From positions 3,375,492-3,439,491 of the forward strand of contig CM044964.1 of the NCBI GenBank assembly GCA_024516035.1: 64,000 nucleotides of DNA, read 5' to 3'. The notes beneath the pieces are model-generated. The model did not search any database and was not told the origin of the DNA. It was given only the letters and a program-made list of their open reading frames with translations. Source of the stretch: Bactericera cockerelli (taxonomy: Eukaryota; Arthropoda; Insecta; Hemiptera; Triozidae). Shown one piece after another: positions 44,451 to 55,651 of this stretch; the stretch's first letter is position 1; each line of letters begins with the position of its first letter. The position numbers and the translations under genes are program-made.

Positions 44451-44689
44451 TCGTCGGTGGAGGAGTGAGAGAAGTAGTATATTATGGAGACGAAGGGGGA
44501 AATCCGCTAAGATGCTTTCCAATGACGTCAGAGGGAATAATGAAAAATGTTTCCCGTCTTAACAGAAAAACTCCGAGACTCAATAAGTTGAACACAAGTA
44601 GGGAAAGATTCCTCCCCCTCCTCCTTCTCTCCTGAATAAGACAGAGTCTAGGGACGTTCTTTTCCACCCAACCACACATATATCTGGCT

Positions 44690-45136
44690 CTCTCTCTTTC
44701 TTACTTTCCTATCTCTCTCTCTCTCTCTCTCCTCCTATTTTCTATTTTCTCCTTTCCTCTCTTTATTTCTGTAATTCCCTATCTCTCCTTCTGTCTCTCA
44801 TTTTCTCCTTCTATCTCCATTTCGCTATATCTCCTTCTTCCCTTTTCTCTTTCTCCTTATCTCTTTTTCTCCTTATTTCTATATCTCTCTCTTTTCGCAT
44901 TATTTCTTTTTTTCTTTCCCTATACTCCTCTCACTCTTTCTCTGCTTATTTTCTCTCTTTCTTTCTCTGCTTATTTCTCTCTTTCTTTCTCTACTTTCCT
45001 ATCTCTCCTTCTTTCTCTCTCTCTCTCTCTTTCTTTCTCTATTTCCCTATCTCTCCTTCTTCTCTCTATTTCTTACTGTCTCTCTTTTTTTCATTATTTA
45101 TCTCATTATCTCTCTTTCTCTCTATCTGTCTCCAGG
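44690..45136 (+). repeat. (CT)n/TTTCTCTTTCT pyrimidine tract
   Basis: Continuous pyrimidine-rich sequence with CTATCTCTCC and TTCTCTTTCT words. Confidence 0.9.
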
Positions 45137-45139
45137 TGA

Positions 45140-45530
45140 GCCTGAAATAGCCGCAGCATCACAAAGACTAGAAATTGAATGGTCACTCAAGATCTAACCT
45201 CGCTGGAAGTTGATTATGATTAACTTCAGTGACAAATGAGCCTCAGGTTGTCCCAGCCTTCGAGGGCTCTAATTTCTTGAATTTAGAAACTTAAACAACA
45301 TTTTTTGGGTTAATGTCGTTTGATACTGCATGGTCATATCACAACGGGGGTGTTACCCTCCATTCGCAGGAACCTCAAAAAGCCGCTACCCACATTAACC
45401 TCACCCAGCCTGGGTTTTACCGGAATGCCAGCTTCACGAAGTCTTCACCTCGCTGGACGTTGCTTAGCTTCAGTGATCCTAGGAGGACCGGTGCATTCAA
45501 CGCGTCATCGACGCCGACCGACGACGCGAC
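45140..45530 (-). mobile_element. Two 5S-SINE (family A) copies, the outer one degraded
   Basis: 45300-45530 reads, on the minus strand, GACGCGTTGAATGCACCGG, GGATCACTGAAGCTAAGCAA and CGTCCAGCGAGGTGAAGAC. The body is GGCTGGGTGAGGTTAATGTG and GAGGGTAACACCCCCGTTG. 45145-45260 keeps only a decayed head (GGTCACTCAAGATC, CCTCGCTGGAAGTTGA). Confidence 0.85.
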
Positions 45531-46340
45531 CCTGGCTTTCCATAAAATTTCTGAAACTTCAAATGCAGAAACTATTCTGCTAGCAGCATTGTATATTATG
45601 TACAAGCAATAAAAAGGCTTTCTGAACGCCTGCAAAAAATAAAAACATACTAAATTTTCGTAGCGCCTTTTGTGGCCTATCCCACGTTCAGCATTTTAAC
45701 CCTTTGAGGTGCGGTGGCCACGAGGACTGACCTGTTGCAAATTTATTTTGACCCTTGATGTACCTTTTACTCACCTACATTGACCATTAGATTATTATAA
45801 TATGTTCATTGATCAGCTAAGATGAGACGTCAAGGTTGTTTGATATGTTTCTGATTCATCCTAGTATTAAATGATCACTATCTAAATTTTCAACAACATA
45901 AGAGGGCCTGTAATCCCTGTAGCCTGTAGCACTCAATTAGCCTTGCAATGTCCAAAAAACTTGACAGCCAAAAAAAATTATACAAAAAAGTTCCACCCAA
46001 AAAAAAAAAAAAAAAATCGTTTGGGTCGAAGAGATTTCCGAAGGTGGAAGAGATTTACCCCGCCTTTTAGTTGGGACATCCGTATACATTGTATCTATGT
46101 ATTTTTTTTTATTTTAATTCGCTATTATTTAGATATAAATAAATAAATTAATTCATGATTAAAAATAATTTAATAATAATAATAATGGAAACCCGTTTGA
46201 GCACTCGTCAAGGATACCACAATTTTTTTCTCTCCTAAAACTTTTCTCTTTCTCAGCAGTACTGCAAACAATGCCATCTCAGGGCTAAGTTTCAGCAGCA
46301 TTATGATTTAACTGCTTCCCATAAACACAGTTGTGCTTTC
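45531..46340. other. No gene; fragment of the 15540-type repeat at 46020-46080
   Basis: TTTGGGTCGAAGAGATTTCC and ACCCCGCCTTTTAGTTGGGA match the repeat at 15780. CAACCCTTTGAGGTGCGGTG-like sequence near 45700 may be a MITE edge. Otherwise AT-rich. Confidence 0.45.
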
Positions 46341-46552
46341 TTCTCAGTCGTAAAGCTTTCTTATTCCCACTGGTCTGGCTGGCTTTCTACTGAGGCTGGG
46401 AAGTCTGAACACTGAAATATTTTTTTCTCTCTCAAACTTTCTCCGTATGTATTTATATCCGTCTTTCTCCTTTCTCTCTCTCTCTTTCTCTTTTTTTTTC
46501 TTAAAAAAAAAGATGATTGTTATAATAAAAAAAAGCTCAGAGCTTTTTTTTT

Positions 46553-46735
46553 TTTTCAAGGAGCTACTGTAGACGCTTGAGGTGTGTGTTGTAGCCTGCC
46601 CATCCCGTAGTATACCTTACCTCTGATGGGCTGTAACCAAATTTTGAATACAAATTTTTGTCAGCGTGGGGGTTCGAACCCGGGAACTTCCGCATGGCAA
46701 GCGAGTGCTTAACCACTGAGCTATTCGTGCGATCA
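46553..46735 (-). mobile_element. SINE family G
   Basis: GCACGAATAGCTCAGTGGTT, CCCGGGTTCGAACCCCCACG and CTACGGGATGGGCAGGCTAC on the minus strand. Confidence 0.88.
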
Positions 46736-46756
46736 TTGAAATTCAATGAAGCAACT

Positions 46757-47062
46757 CCAGATGGTCAAGCAACAAGTCAATGAATAGCCAAAATTGGCAA
46801 CCATTTCCCAAACGTAAAAGAAAGTGCCCAAAGTTGGCGACAAGTTCTGAAAAATAAAATTAAACTTGGCCGGGAGGTTGGGAAGGAAGTTCTCAAACAC
46901 CCGGTGGTCAAGCAACAAGTCTGAAGGTAGTCAAAGTTCACAACCATTTTCCAAACTTTGGGCACCTTCTTTTGTGTCCAAAGTTTGCGACAAGTTCTGA
47001 GAAATAAAATGAAATGTGGCAGGGAGGATAAGAAGGAGGTTCTCAAAATGTGAAGCTGGGGT
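46757..47062 (+). repeat. Tandem duplication, about 153 bp unit
   Basis: GTCAAGCAACAAGTC, GGCGACAAGTTCTGAAAAAT and GGAAGGAAGTTCTCAAA occur twice at the same spacing with about 15% difference. The overlapping minus-strand frames arise from it. Confidence 0.85.
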
Positions 47063-47427
47063 GGGGGTTGGAAATGTCAACCAAGATATCGGAGCTTTCA
47101 TTTTGAAAGTTACTGAGTGTGAACACACCTTCACCTGTCTTACATTTTTTTTTCTCTACTGAAATCCCTTTTCTTTTCTACCTTTCTTCCAACTTTTTTT
47201 ATCACATCCATTTTTTTCCAACTTTTAACATTTTTTATTCTCTTTTTTCATTACGAGATTCACAGCTTTTTCATTGACATAGAAAACAGATGTTCTAATT
47301 TCAACACGAGAAATTTTTTATAGGGGCACCCACTCTTGAAATTTTTAACTATCTAAATCTTAACTATAATTTCTGCAAGGTATGGTGTTGTATATGTATA
47401 CGTATAGTTGTATACTCGTAGTTGTAT

Positions 47428-47810
47428 ACAGTAGAACTTCGATTATCCGGTCCTCGATCACACGGATATTCGGATTAAAAAAATCCTGATGAAAACACCA
47501 CGCTGGTATTGAATGCTGAAGAGTATGATAATGAAAACCTACTAGGACCAGACAATTCATCCATTTGATGTCCTATTCAGATGGTGTGAGGAGCAGAAAG
47601 GAGTGGATCTTATCCAGCCCGCGCAGTTAAAAAAAAACTGGGTGACTTGGCAGCAACAAAAAAACACTGCCAATTATGGACACAATACTTCCTCGTGAAT
47701 AACTATAAATAGCCTATGTGAAAAAATAATATATGTATAATTGTATATACATACAAAATTTCATAAAAATCGGGTGTACCGGGTTCACGAGATATGTATG
47801 ATTTTGAATG
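47428..47810. mobile_element. pogo/Tigger-type terminal sequence and probable remnant
   Basis: CAGTAGAACTTCGATTATCC at 47430 is the typical left end of pogo/Tigger elements. Some 130 bases later GATGTCCTATTCAGATGG and the following text look like decayed coding sequence. No right end was found. Confidence 0.55.
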
Positions 47811-48102
47811 ATTTTATTTGTGGTGAAGCACAAGGCCTCTTCACAATTTTTGTGGGTAGCGCAGCATTACTAAGAGCCTCCTGTACTTTTCGAATTCTCT
47901 TACATTAATTTCTTTTTACTCTGGTAATACCGTCACTAGTCGTTACTCATACAAGTAACTACTCATTTTTCCTCACGAGGTATGAGTGGACCCCGAACAT
48001 TCAAGTACAGATCAGAAAAAATTCCTGCCCCGCTGGGGATCGAACCCAGGTCACCATGCGTGCAATGCCTAGCGCGCTAACTCACTCTGCCACGGTGACT
48101 AA
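47805..48102 (-). mobile_element. SINE family E, full length
   Basis: TGTGGTGAAGCACAAGGCCT, GGGTAGCGCAGCATTACTAA, GGGGATCGAACCCAGGTCAC and CTAACTCACTCTGCCACGGT read as the reverse complement of family E. Confidence 0.92.
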
Positions 48103-48700
48103 GTGCTTAAAGTAAAAATTTAGTAGTCAGACGCATGGTCTCTTTCACCCAGAACCGTTATTACAAATTTGATAAAATGGGACTATCTACAGAACGTCTC
48201 CTATATGTGTGCAAAAATTCATCAAAATCTGTTGAGAAGTTTCCGAGATTTGCGCGTTACAAGGAATATTTCGACAGACGGACACAAAACCGAAGTTGCT
48301 CAGGAGGTTATGAAAAGTCCAGAAATATGAAAAAAATTGAAATCCGAACAAAAACATATTTTTTTTTTTTACAAAAAACGAACACAGTACTTCCGATTTC
48401 TAAAATTATAAATTTCTCGGAAGTAATTTATGTATAAGTCACTTTTATTGGGCCCAGGTGTACTCAAACACAAACACAACATTCTAATATAATGATGCAA
48501 CGCTGCATAATGTATCAGATGATATGTATATAATCTACATATAAATGTATAATGATGTATATTTATTTTAATGTACACAATACACATACATGGTATGATA
48601 TATGGTTTTACTATTCTGTGCCCTATTCAAATATTCAGGTGGTGGTTTTGCCTTCAAATACGAGGGAAAATAGGTAAAGGTTAAAAATAAACCTTTTGAG
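48103..48700. other. AT-rich DNA, no gene seen
   Basis: The 100-residue frame near 48135-48437 has no family hallmark and sits beside SINE sequence; not called. Confidence 0.4.
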
Positions 48701-48715
48701 AAAATACCTCGTGTT

Positions 48716-49090
48716 CTACTCATTTATTTCCCTCACGACTGTCTCTCTCTTTTCCCTCTCTCTCTTTCTCTCCCTCTTTTTACTAGATCTCTGTCTATCT
48801 ATCTCTCGCTCTCTCTCTCTCTCTCTTTATCTTTATGCATCTCTCTCTCTCTCTCACTCTTTTCCCTTTCTCTCTCTTTTTTCCTTTTCTCTCTCTCCTT
48901 CTCTCACTCTTTTCTCTTTCTGTTTTCCTTTTCTCTCTTTTAACTCGATCACTGTCTATCTATCTCTCGCTCTCTTTCTCTCTATCCATCTCTCTCTCAC
49001 TAATTTCCATCTGTATTACGGGCCTTTCTCTTTCAGCTCTCAAACTTCCCTTTCTCCATTATTTCCTCTACCTCCATTTCAAATTCTCTT
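48716..49090 (+). repeat. (CT)n pyrimidine tract
   Basis: TCTCTCTCTTT and CTATCTATCTCTCGCTCTC words repeat; two blocks of about 110 bases are near duplicates. Confidence 0.9.
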
Positions 49091-49540
49091 CTTTAACATT
49101 ACGAGTTGAGTTGTCCGAGTACGTGGACGTGTGTATATACTCATTTGTACATAAAGTATAATACTATTGTTTTTTACCAGTGTTCTATATAATTTACAAA
49201 ATAAATTTAGTAAAAAAAAAAATACATAATCTTTAGTACTAACGTTTTGACATTTCTTTTATTTTGACATAAATAAATAAATTATTTTATTCAAATTTTT
49301 TTCAAATAATTCGCGAAACAAATTTTTATTGTCTACGAAATAGTGTGACGTAATTGAAATTGTTTACATTAAAACTGCAGTTATCCACATTCATCGTATG
49401 TAAGTGTTTACAGTTCAGGCGAGTATTTAATATTGCTGCCTGACCTTGATACTGCTTGCATTCTCAACTTGAGAATCTCAAGTCAGCAACCACACCTAAC
49501 ACTACTTTGATCCTGAATATACTGGGTATCTTCTTTCACT

Positions 49541-50542
49541 ATGGAAACAAGTACACCAAAGAAAACAGGAGAAAGTGAGGTGATCAAACTCACACACAAT
49601 GGTAATACCTACATTTACTCGAATCCCTTAGCAAACGGGAACTCCATTGTGAAATGTATCGTAGACAATTGCAAAGGTACAGCCGTAGCCAAAAAGTCAA
49701 AGGATAAATTATACAAAGTACTAGCCTCAAAAAATGATCATACGGATCCCAAATGCATTTCAAAAGAAGCAAACAAAGAAAAAGCTGATCTTTACAAAAC
49801 AGCAATTGATAACAAAGACCAAAGTGAACTAAACTCAACTACTGAAATTGAGACCATTAGACACGAAAGAAACCTAATGATTGCAAATATAGCCAAGCAA
49901 AAAGAAGAGATATCGCTGCTAAAACAACTTCTTGAACAAAAAAATACCCTCATAGAGCAGTTGCAAACTTCTTTAGAAACAACCAAAGCTGGCTGGGACA
50001 CCGACAAAACTGAATTGCAGAATTTAAAAACAAAAATAAGAACTAGTGAAAATTCTCATTTATTGGAGAAGTCAGGATTCAAAAAAGTAACTTTTATGCC
50101 TTCTACAGCAGCATCAACTAGTTCTAATAATAATAACAATGGAACACTAAATCAAGATAAATCTGAACACCCAATCACATCTCCAACTAAAAACGACTCT
50201 AGCTCTGGAATCAACAAAAGTGACAACAAAGAACATGTACTTTTAATTGGAGACGATCATGTAAAGGACCTTGCTTTTAAATCGGCGAATTTCCGGTGTC
50301 CAGAAAGATTTTCATTTAGTACTTACCATATCTCTGGTAAGAATATGAACTTTATTGTAAACGCGATACATCCTGAGAAAATAAAAACAGCATCAATCAT
50401 AATATGCTTAATGGCAGGAATGCATGATATTTATAACACCCCTTGGAAGAACATAGAAATATCATTGAAAAAGTTGCAGGAGAAATGCCATAACAAAAAA
50501 AATTGTAATTGTACTTGTACCGCCAAGATACGACAGAGATAA
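49541..50542 (+). CDS. LINE ORF1: FLYWCH-like zinc finger, coiled coil, SGNH hydrolase N-part
   Basis: ORF1 proteins bind the LINE RNA. Residues about 16-75 (GNTYIYSNPLANG, VKCIVDNCKGTA, DHTDPKC) look like a FLYWCH finger, although the second ligand His position reads D or C. Residues about 100-165 are rich in Glu, Lys and Gln with heptad-like Leu and Ile, a probable coiled coil. Residues about 233-300 begin an SGNH/GDSL hydrolase: HVLLIGDDHVKDL resembles block I (GDS) and IICLMAGMHDIYN resembles block III (GxND). The block I Ser is Asp, so the esterase site is probably dead in this copy. The frame breaks near 50515; the family sequence continues in the next frame. Confidence 0.88.
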   Translation: METSTPKKTGESEVIKLTHNGNTYIYSNPLANGNSIVKCIVDNCKGTAVAKKSKDKLYKVLASKNDHTDPKCISKEANKEKADLYKTAIDNKDQSELNSTTEIETIRHERNLMIANIAKQKEEISLLKQLLEQKNTLIEQLQTSLETTKAGWDTDKTELQNLKTKIRTSENSHLLEKSGFKKVTFMPSTAASTSSNNNNNGTLNQDKSEHPITSPTKNDSSSGINKSDNKEHVLLIGDDHVKDLAFKSANFRCPERFSFSTYHISGKNMNFIVNAIHPEKIKTASIIICLMAGMHDIYNTPWKNIEISLKKLQEKCHNKKNCNCTCTAKIRQR

Positions 50543-51300
50543 CGCCAACTATCAGGTCGTTAACTTCAATGAAAAATTGAAGAACTTCATCAAAAATATG
50601 CAAAACACTTCTTACCTTGAAACCCATAGCTTCATACAAAGAAGACATATGGGAAAGGACCATATTCAATTAAACAAAACCGGAAAGTTTGTACTAACCA
50701 TTAAAATAACGCAACATGTCCAAAATCCTAACTATGGAATGAAGAAAGTGCCTTTTAAGGCAATGAAAACAAAACAAACATCAGATGCGTCAACAGGAAA
50801 GCACTGGGTACCCCCGCGATATACAAGACTTCTATCAGACTTCGTACCGAAGAATTATACGTCATCTGTGTTATCGTCAAACCGCATATCAAGAAAACCA
50901 CAGTTTTCAACTGTACACCAAACGCAGTCTCGAACTCAACAGCATATGACGTCATCACACCATGCGAGGGAAAAATTATCCACCATTGCCGATACCTACT
51001 CATCAAAGGACACAACTGCTACCGCCAGTAGTCAATACACCTCGTAATCACGGCATTCCAGTTGAAGTACGCAGATGCAGATGCAACTCAGCAACTCAAA
51101 GAAACCCCCGTATGTCACGAGTCACGGCAAGTAATGTTCCATCTATCCGGTCATATGGACAGTTCAATGCTCCGGACTCGTCACATGGACGATTTTTCTT
51201 AAATAATAATGACATCAGCTCGTACTATGTAACCCATTCTAGTCAAATTTTCGACGATCAGGTCAAAAATTTTCGACTTGTAATGACAACTCTTGTCTAG
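50519..51300 (+). pseudogene. LINE ORF1 C-terminal part, frameshifted
   Basis: Starting with VPPRYDRDNANYQVVNFN and continuing through KNFIKNMQNTSY to RRHMGKDHIQLNKTGK, this is the last third of an SGNH hydrolase. DHIQLN..GK is the family block V with its catalytic Asp and His (D..H). It is in the +1 or -1 frame relative to 49541-50542, so a one- or two-base indel near 50515 separates the halves. Beyond about 50720 the sequence is a Ser/Thr/Gln-rich low-conservation tail. Confidence 0.8.
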
Positions 51301-51373
51301 ATGAGAGGATAAACCTGTACAGTGTAAATAGTTCAGACATAGATATAATACTATTAGTAATAGTATTTTACCA

Positions 51374-52216
51374 GTGACACAATCTGAGATGTTAAATCCC
51401 GAGTCAGCTAGTCATGACTCAGGATTACATCAGCAGAATTATTGCAATGTGAAAAATACTCCTGACAATGCAAATCATGTGTCTCCTACAAATGATTTCA
51501 ATTTCAAGCTCATTCACCTTAACCTCCAATCACTGAGAAATAAAAAACACGAGCTTGAAGCCTTTTGCTTGGGAAATTTTGATGTTGTTTGTTTAACAGA
51601 ACATCATCTAATTTCTGATGAAGTCGAATCCTTACTCTTTGACCAATATGAAATTTCTTCTTCATTCTGTAGGAGTAAAATAGGAGAAAGGGGAGGTTCA
51701 ATGGTCCTCGTAAATAAAAAACTTGAAAATGAACTTGTGAGCATGTGAACGCTTTTTCTCGACAGTTCATTTGTGAGGTATCTAGTACTTATTTAAAACA
51801 ATTAAATGTATTTATTGTATGTATTTATACTATAGGAAGAGAAGTGCGTGATGAATTTTTTAACATCATAGAAAATATCTTACTTAAGGTATTTAAAAAA
51901 CGCAACTGCATTATATGTGGGGACTTTAATGTGCATTTTCATCTAAAAAATGACAGGGATAATAAAAAAATATGTGACCTTTTTGCTTCCTATGGTTTTT
52001 ATCCCCAAATTAATGAACCTACCCGTGGTGCTAATTTGATTGACAATATTTTTATTAATTTTGACCATTACTTTCATTCCACATCTGTTGTAGAAGGTAT
52101 CTCAGATCATCGAGCTCAGATCTTAACCCTGTTAATTAATGACTACGCAAAAGAAATGGAAGTTATCATGTATAGACCATTCTCTCAAGAAAGTAAGCAC
52201 CACTTTTATACTCGTA
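51374..52216 (+). pseudogene. LINE ORF2, APE-type endonuclease, one frameshift
   Basis: This endonuclease nicks the target for reverse transcription. The first frame (51374-51748) carries FKLIHLNLQSLRNK (catalytic Asn) and FDVVCLTEHHL (catalytic Glu), then a stop after LVSM. A shifted frame from 51745 carries CIICGDFNVHF (Asp, Asn), EPTRGANLIDNIF and GISDHRAQI (SDH). All catalytic residues remain. The domain ends where the Helitron interrupts the gene at 52216. Confidence 0.93.
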
Positions 52217-52319
52217 CTAGCGGGCTACGCCCGCTTCGCGTGGCCAAGGCATGGCCACATTTTAGTTAAGGCATGGCCACCGCCGCTGCATAAGTTTTAT
52301 GGATATTGAAGCACTTTTT

Positions 52320-52560
52320 TACACACCAGGTTCTTTGTTATACCATCTGGCTGTAACACAATGAACAATGAGGGACTTGGCAGACCTTACTCTGGAAAAA
52401 GCAACATAGAGCTGACCGTGGGAGAAGCAATCTGTTCTAAGGTCAATTCCAGCTAGCTCGAGAGTTTACCCCTGTGCCTTATTTATCGTCATGGCAAAAC
52501 ATAGTTTTCTGGGGAATTGAACTCTTTTGAAATTAAAGTGGTTGTCGGAAATCACATTAC
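52320..52560 (-). pseudogene. Helitron helicase, C-terminal end
   Basis: Reading the minus strand from 52560 down: FNFKRVQFPRKLCFAMTINK followed by AQG, then the LLLP.QLYVAL region. This matches the FExKRxQFPxxLAFAMTINK..GQ end of Helitron helicases (helicase motifs V-VI). Frameshifts follow. Confidence 0.85.
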
Positions 52561-52594
52561 AACCCAAGAGAGAGATGGGAGGGCACTACAACGA

Positions 52595-52893
52595 AATCAG
52601 TAGGTGCCCTACAGCGCAGCGCCGCACTTGAAGTAATGATATTTTTCGGTTCCAAGTGCGGTTAGCTTTTAGAGAAGGTGGGTTTTTAGTGGGTGGAAAT
52701 CCCACACCCCAGGCAGGATCTGGGTGTCTTTGAAAGATTTTTTCCTGCCTTCCATTAAAAAAAAAGAACCCAAGTGCATAGTTGCTAATGAACAGATTAA
52801 ATGAGCACACAAATATCTCAGTGGTTAAGCACTCGCTTACGATGCGGAAGGTCCCGGGTTTGAACCCCCGCGCCGACAAAAAAATCCTGTGTA
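52595..52893 (+). mobile_element. Composite insertion in the Helitron helicase with a SINE G head
   Basis: ATATCTCAGTGGTTAAGCAC, CGCTTACGATGCGGAAGGTC and CCCGGGTTTGAACCCCCGCG (52805-52882) are the tRNA-like head of family G. To its left a 200-base stretch includes the inverted pair CCGCACTTG/CAAGTGCGG. Helicase coding text lies on both sides (IIEAVIFTGAGAGET at 52900-52950 and NFKRVQFP at 52510). So this piece landed inside an existing Helitron. Confidence 0.75.
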
Positions 52894-52899
52894 CATATA

Positions 52900-54145
52900 C
52901 CGTTTCACCTGCACCAGCCCCTGTGAATATAACTGCCTCGATAATGTTTTTTTTAAGGATGTAATTTGAAGCCGCGTGCCGTTACACAATTTCGGGGGTC
53001 TCAGATTTTTTAGTAATATTATTGGTGCTTCAACCTTAAGGCATAGCCGATGGGGTGGCAAGCCAGGAGGATTTAGTGTATTAAGAAATTCGGTTGGGTC
53101 TTCCTCTTCCACAACAGTGTCTACGGATTCGTAAGTTGATAGTTCAGAAGGCATTCTTTTTAATAAGTCATTATTAATTTACAGAGCATTATCATTCTTT
53201 GGTGTTAGTATGGCCCTTATCTTTAGCCAAACAGGGACAACAACACTTGGGTCATCTAGATTGGGGTAGATAGTGTCTAGGAAGGTGTTGTAATCGACTA
53301 ATAACTGACAGCGTTCGGTAGGAAATACAATTTTTTCATTTTGTTCAGGTAACTGTCCATCACCTATCCGAAGCAAAATCTTCGAAAAAACTTCTGAATT
53401 TTGATCAGCGTGAAGGTGTACAGGTACACGCATATTCAACTTTAAAGAAAGAACAGTATTGTATTGTATTGTACGAATTTCTTTGTGGTGAAGCTTTTAA
53501 AGAAAGAACAGTTATCTGTGGCCACAAAATGGATGATTTTAAACATGCCTTCACTTCGTCAGCTCTTGTTCCACGTGGAACAACAGGTAAAGTTTGTCTA
53601 AAATCTCCAGACAGTAGCACAGTTTTACCACCCATAAGATTTTTAACACCACGAATGTCTTGTAGAGTACGGTCCAGTGTCTCTAAGCCAGTTTTATGAG
53701 TCATTGTACATTCATCATATACGATCAACTTGAAATCCCTGAGGACTTTGGCCATAACACTTCGCTTTCCAATAGTACAGCTTGGTGTATCTACTGAATT
53801 TAAATTGAGTGGCAATTTCAAAGCAGAATGAACAGTGCGGCCTCTTTCTATCAGTGTGGCGGCAATACCGGACGATGCAACAGCAATGGAAATATTTCCA
53901 TCTTTGCGTATTGTAGCTAACAAAAGGTTTATTAAGAATGTTTTTCCAGTTCCACCTGGAGCATCTAGGAAGAACAAATTATTACCTACAGAATCAAGAG
54001 ATGAAGTGACGCTCTGAAGTACAGTTTCATACACGTATCTCTGTTCACTATTTAGTAATGGCACTTTTTCAGAGACGAAAGACCTCATTTGAAACGTGTT
54101 GTATGAAATTTCTGCCAAATAAGTTCTGTTGGTAATAATGTTCAC
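52900..54145 (-). pseudogene. Helitron PIF1-like helicase, central part
   Basis: A superfamily 1 DNA helicase. On the minus strand, 54145-53405 carries NNLFFLDAPGGTGKTFL (Walker A), AVASSGIAATLI (motif Ia), KLIVYDECTM (Walker B) and KTVLLSGDFRQTLPVVPRGT (motif III). A shifted frame (53439-53179) continues MRVPVHLHAD, LLRIGDGQLPEQN and FLDTIYPNL. 53154-52970 gives PSELSTYESVD, EFLNTLNPPGLPPH and LRPPKLCNGTRLQI. Two or more frameshifts separate these parts, so no full protein is made. Confidence 0.95.
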
Positions 54146-54336
54146 ATTGCTTGCGCATCATCAAGTAACAAACCCCTGGCTAGGCATGCAGCATGGAATG
54201 TAGGGTATTCAATGCCGCCTACCATTTTGAGGCTTCTGAATGAAGCAGGTCCTCGCACTTTATGTAGAAGTAATCGTAGGTAGAACATTCTGAGTCATTC
54301 GGATGTAATAAATTTTACCAAGAACGTGGTCTTTTT

Positions 54337-54567
54337 TTACACCGGATGTCCTATAACAATTGATCTTTTTTTCCTTCTTTGGAACATGTTGTTTTTCCAC
54401 ACATAAAATGCTGGTACTTCATTATAAAAAAGAGTCTTTGCAAATTCATCCTGGTTGCATAGTTGGAAAAACGCCATTAATGTTGTTTTAGGAGGTTTGT
54501 CAATTCTCTGTTGGACATTTTCGGTTGTAAAAACTACCCTTTGTCCATTTTCAAAGTGGACGGCCAA
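54337..54567 (-). pseudogene. Helitron replicase segment upstream of the helicase
   Basis: VHFENGQRVVFT, PPKTTLMAFFQLC, FAKTLFYNEVP and NMFQRRKK match the conserved link between Rep and helicase domains in Helitron proteins. The ORF is isolated, and no HxH or YxxxK Rep nuclease motif follows upstream before the minisatellite. Confidence 0.9.
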
Positions 54568-54599
54568 ATGTATGACAGGAAAGTATCTTTCATGAGTCG

Positions 54600-55640
54600 A
54601 AAAACATAGTATTCGCGATCCAGCTTGACCATAAGTTGAGTACCCCTATTTTCTTTTAAAAATTGTTTCTTATTATTCCCCTACATCACAAAAAAAGCTG
54701 TCTGCCAAATTTCAAGTCATTCGGCTCAACCGTTTTGAGAATCTTGCAAGACGCTAAAATGTCTACTTTTGTCCATAAGTTGAGGACCCCTGTTATCTTT
54801 GAAAAACTTCTTTCAAAGAAGTTTTCTGCCTAATTTCAAGTCATTCAGCTCAACCCTTTTGAGAATCTGACAACACTCTAAAAATGACTAATTTTGACCA
54901 TAAGTTGAGAACCCCTGTTTCTTTTTTTAAAAAAATCCGTTCTTAGTACGCCCCTACATCATAAGGGGAAGCTTCCTGCAAAATTTCAAGTCAATCGGCT
55001 CAACCGTTTAGGCTCTGCGTTGATTATCAATAAATGTTAATTTTTGGCCATCAGTTGAGAACCCCTGTATTCTTCAAAAAAAATCCGTTCTTAGTACGCC
55101 CCTACATCGTAAGGAAAAGCTTCCTGCTAAATTTCAAGTCAATCGGCCCAGCCGTTTAGGCTCTGCGTTGATTATCAATAAATGTTAATTTTTGGCCATA
55201 AGTTGAGAACCCCTGTTTTCTTTTTAAAAAAATCCGTTCTTTGTACGCCCCTACATCGTAAGGAAAAGCTTCCTGCTAAATTTCAAGTCAATCGGCCCAG
55301 CCGCTTAGGCTTTGCGTTGATTATCAATAAATGTTAATTTTTGGCCATAAGTTGAGAACCCCTGTTTTCTTTTAAAAAAAATCCGTTCTTTGTACGCCCC
55401 TACATCGTAAGGAAAAGCTTCCTGCTAAATTTCAAGTCAATCGGCCCAGCCGCTTAGGCTCTGCGTTGATTATCAATAAATGTTAATTTTTGGCCATAAG
55501 TTGAGAACCCCTGTTTCCTTCAAAAAATCCGTTCTTAGTACGCCCCTACATCATAAGGAAAAGCTTCCTGCTAAATTTCAAGTCAATCGGCCCAGCCGTT
55601 TAGGCTCTGCGTTGATTATGAATGAATGTAAATGGATTTT
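54600..55640. repeat. Seven-copy minisatellite (about 148 bp) inside the Helitron
   Basis: CATAAGTTGAGAACCCCTGT recurs near 54633, 54776, 54903, 55055, 55201, 55349 and 55498. Each is followed by AATCCGTTCTTTGTACGCCC, TAAATTTCAAGTCAATCGGC and GCGTTGATTATCAATAAATG. Copies toward the right (the Helitron 5' end) are nearly identical, and the left ones more diverged. It directly abuts the Helitron 5' terminus. Confidence 0.93.
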
Positions 55641-55651
55641 ATATATATAGA

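Larger units (their letters stand above)
52217..55651 (-). mobile_element. Helitron, 3435 bp, internally deleted, inserted in the LINE
   Basis: On the minus strand it starts TCTATATATATAAAATCC (from 55651) and ends in the hairpin GCGGGCGTAGCCCGCTAG (to 52217). The host flanks are A and T, and the LINE reading frame resumes at 55652. Helitrons move by rolling-circle replication using a Rep-helicase protein. Here only helicase parts remain; the Rep nuclease is gone and its place is taken by a minisatellite (54600-55640). The ends are intact, so it could in principle be moved by a related active copy. Confidence 0.95.

Noticed and set aside
48135..48437. 100-residue + strand frame
   Set aside because: It is AT-rich and has no recognisable motif next to a SINE; chance open frame.
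53469..54017. Plus-strand frames inside the Helitron
   Set aside because: Shadows of the minus-strand helicase, which carries all the motifs.
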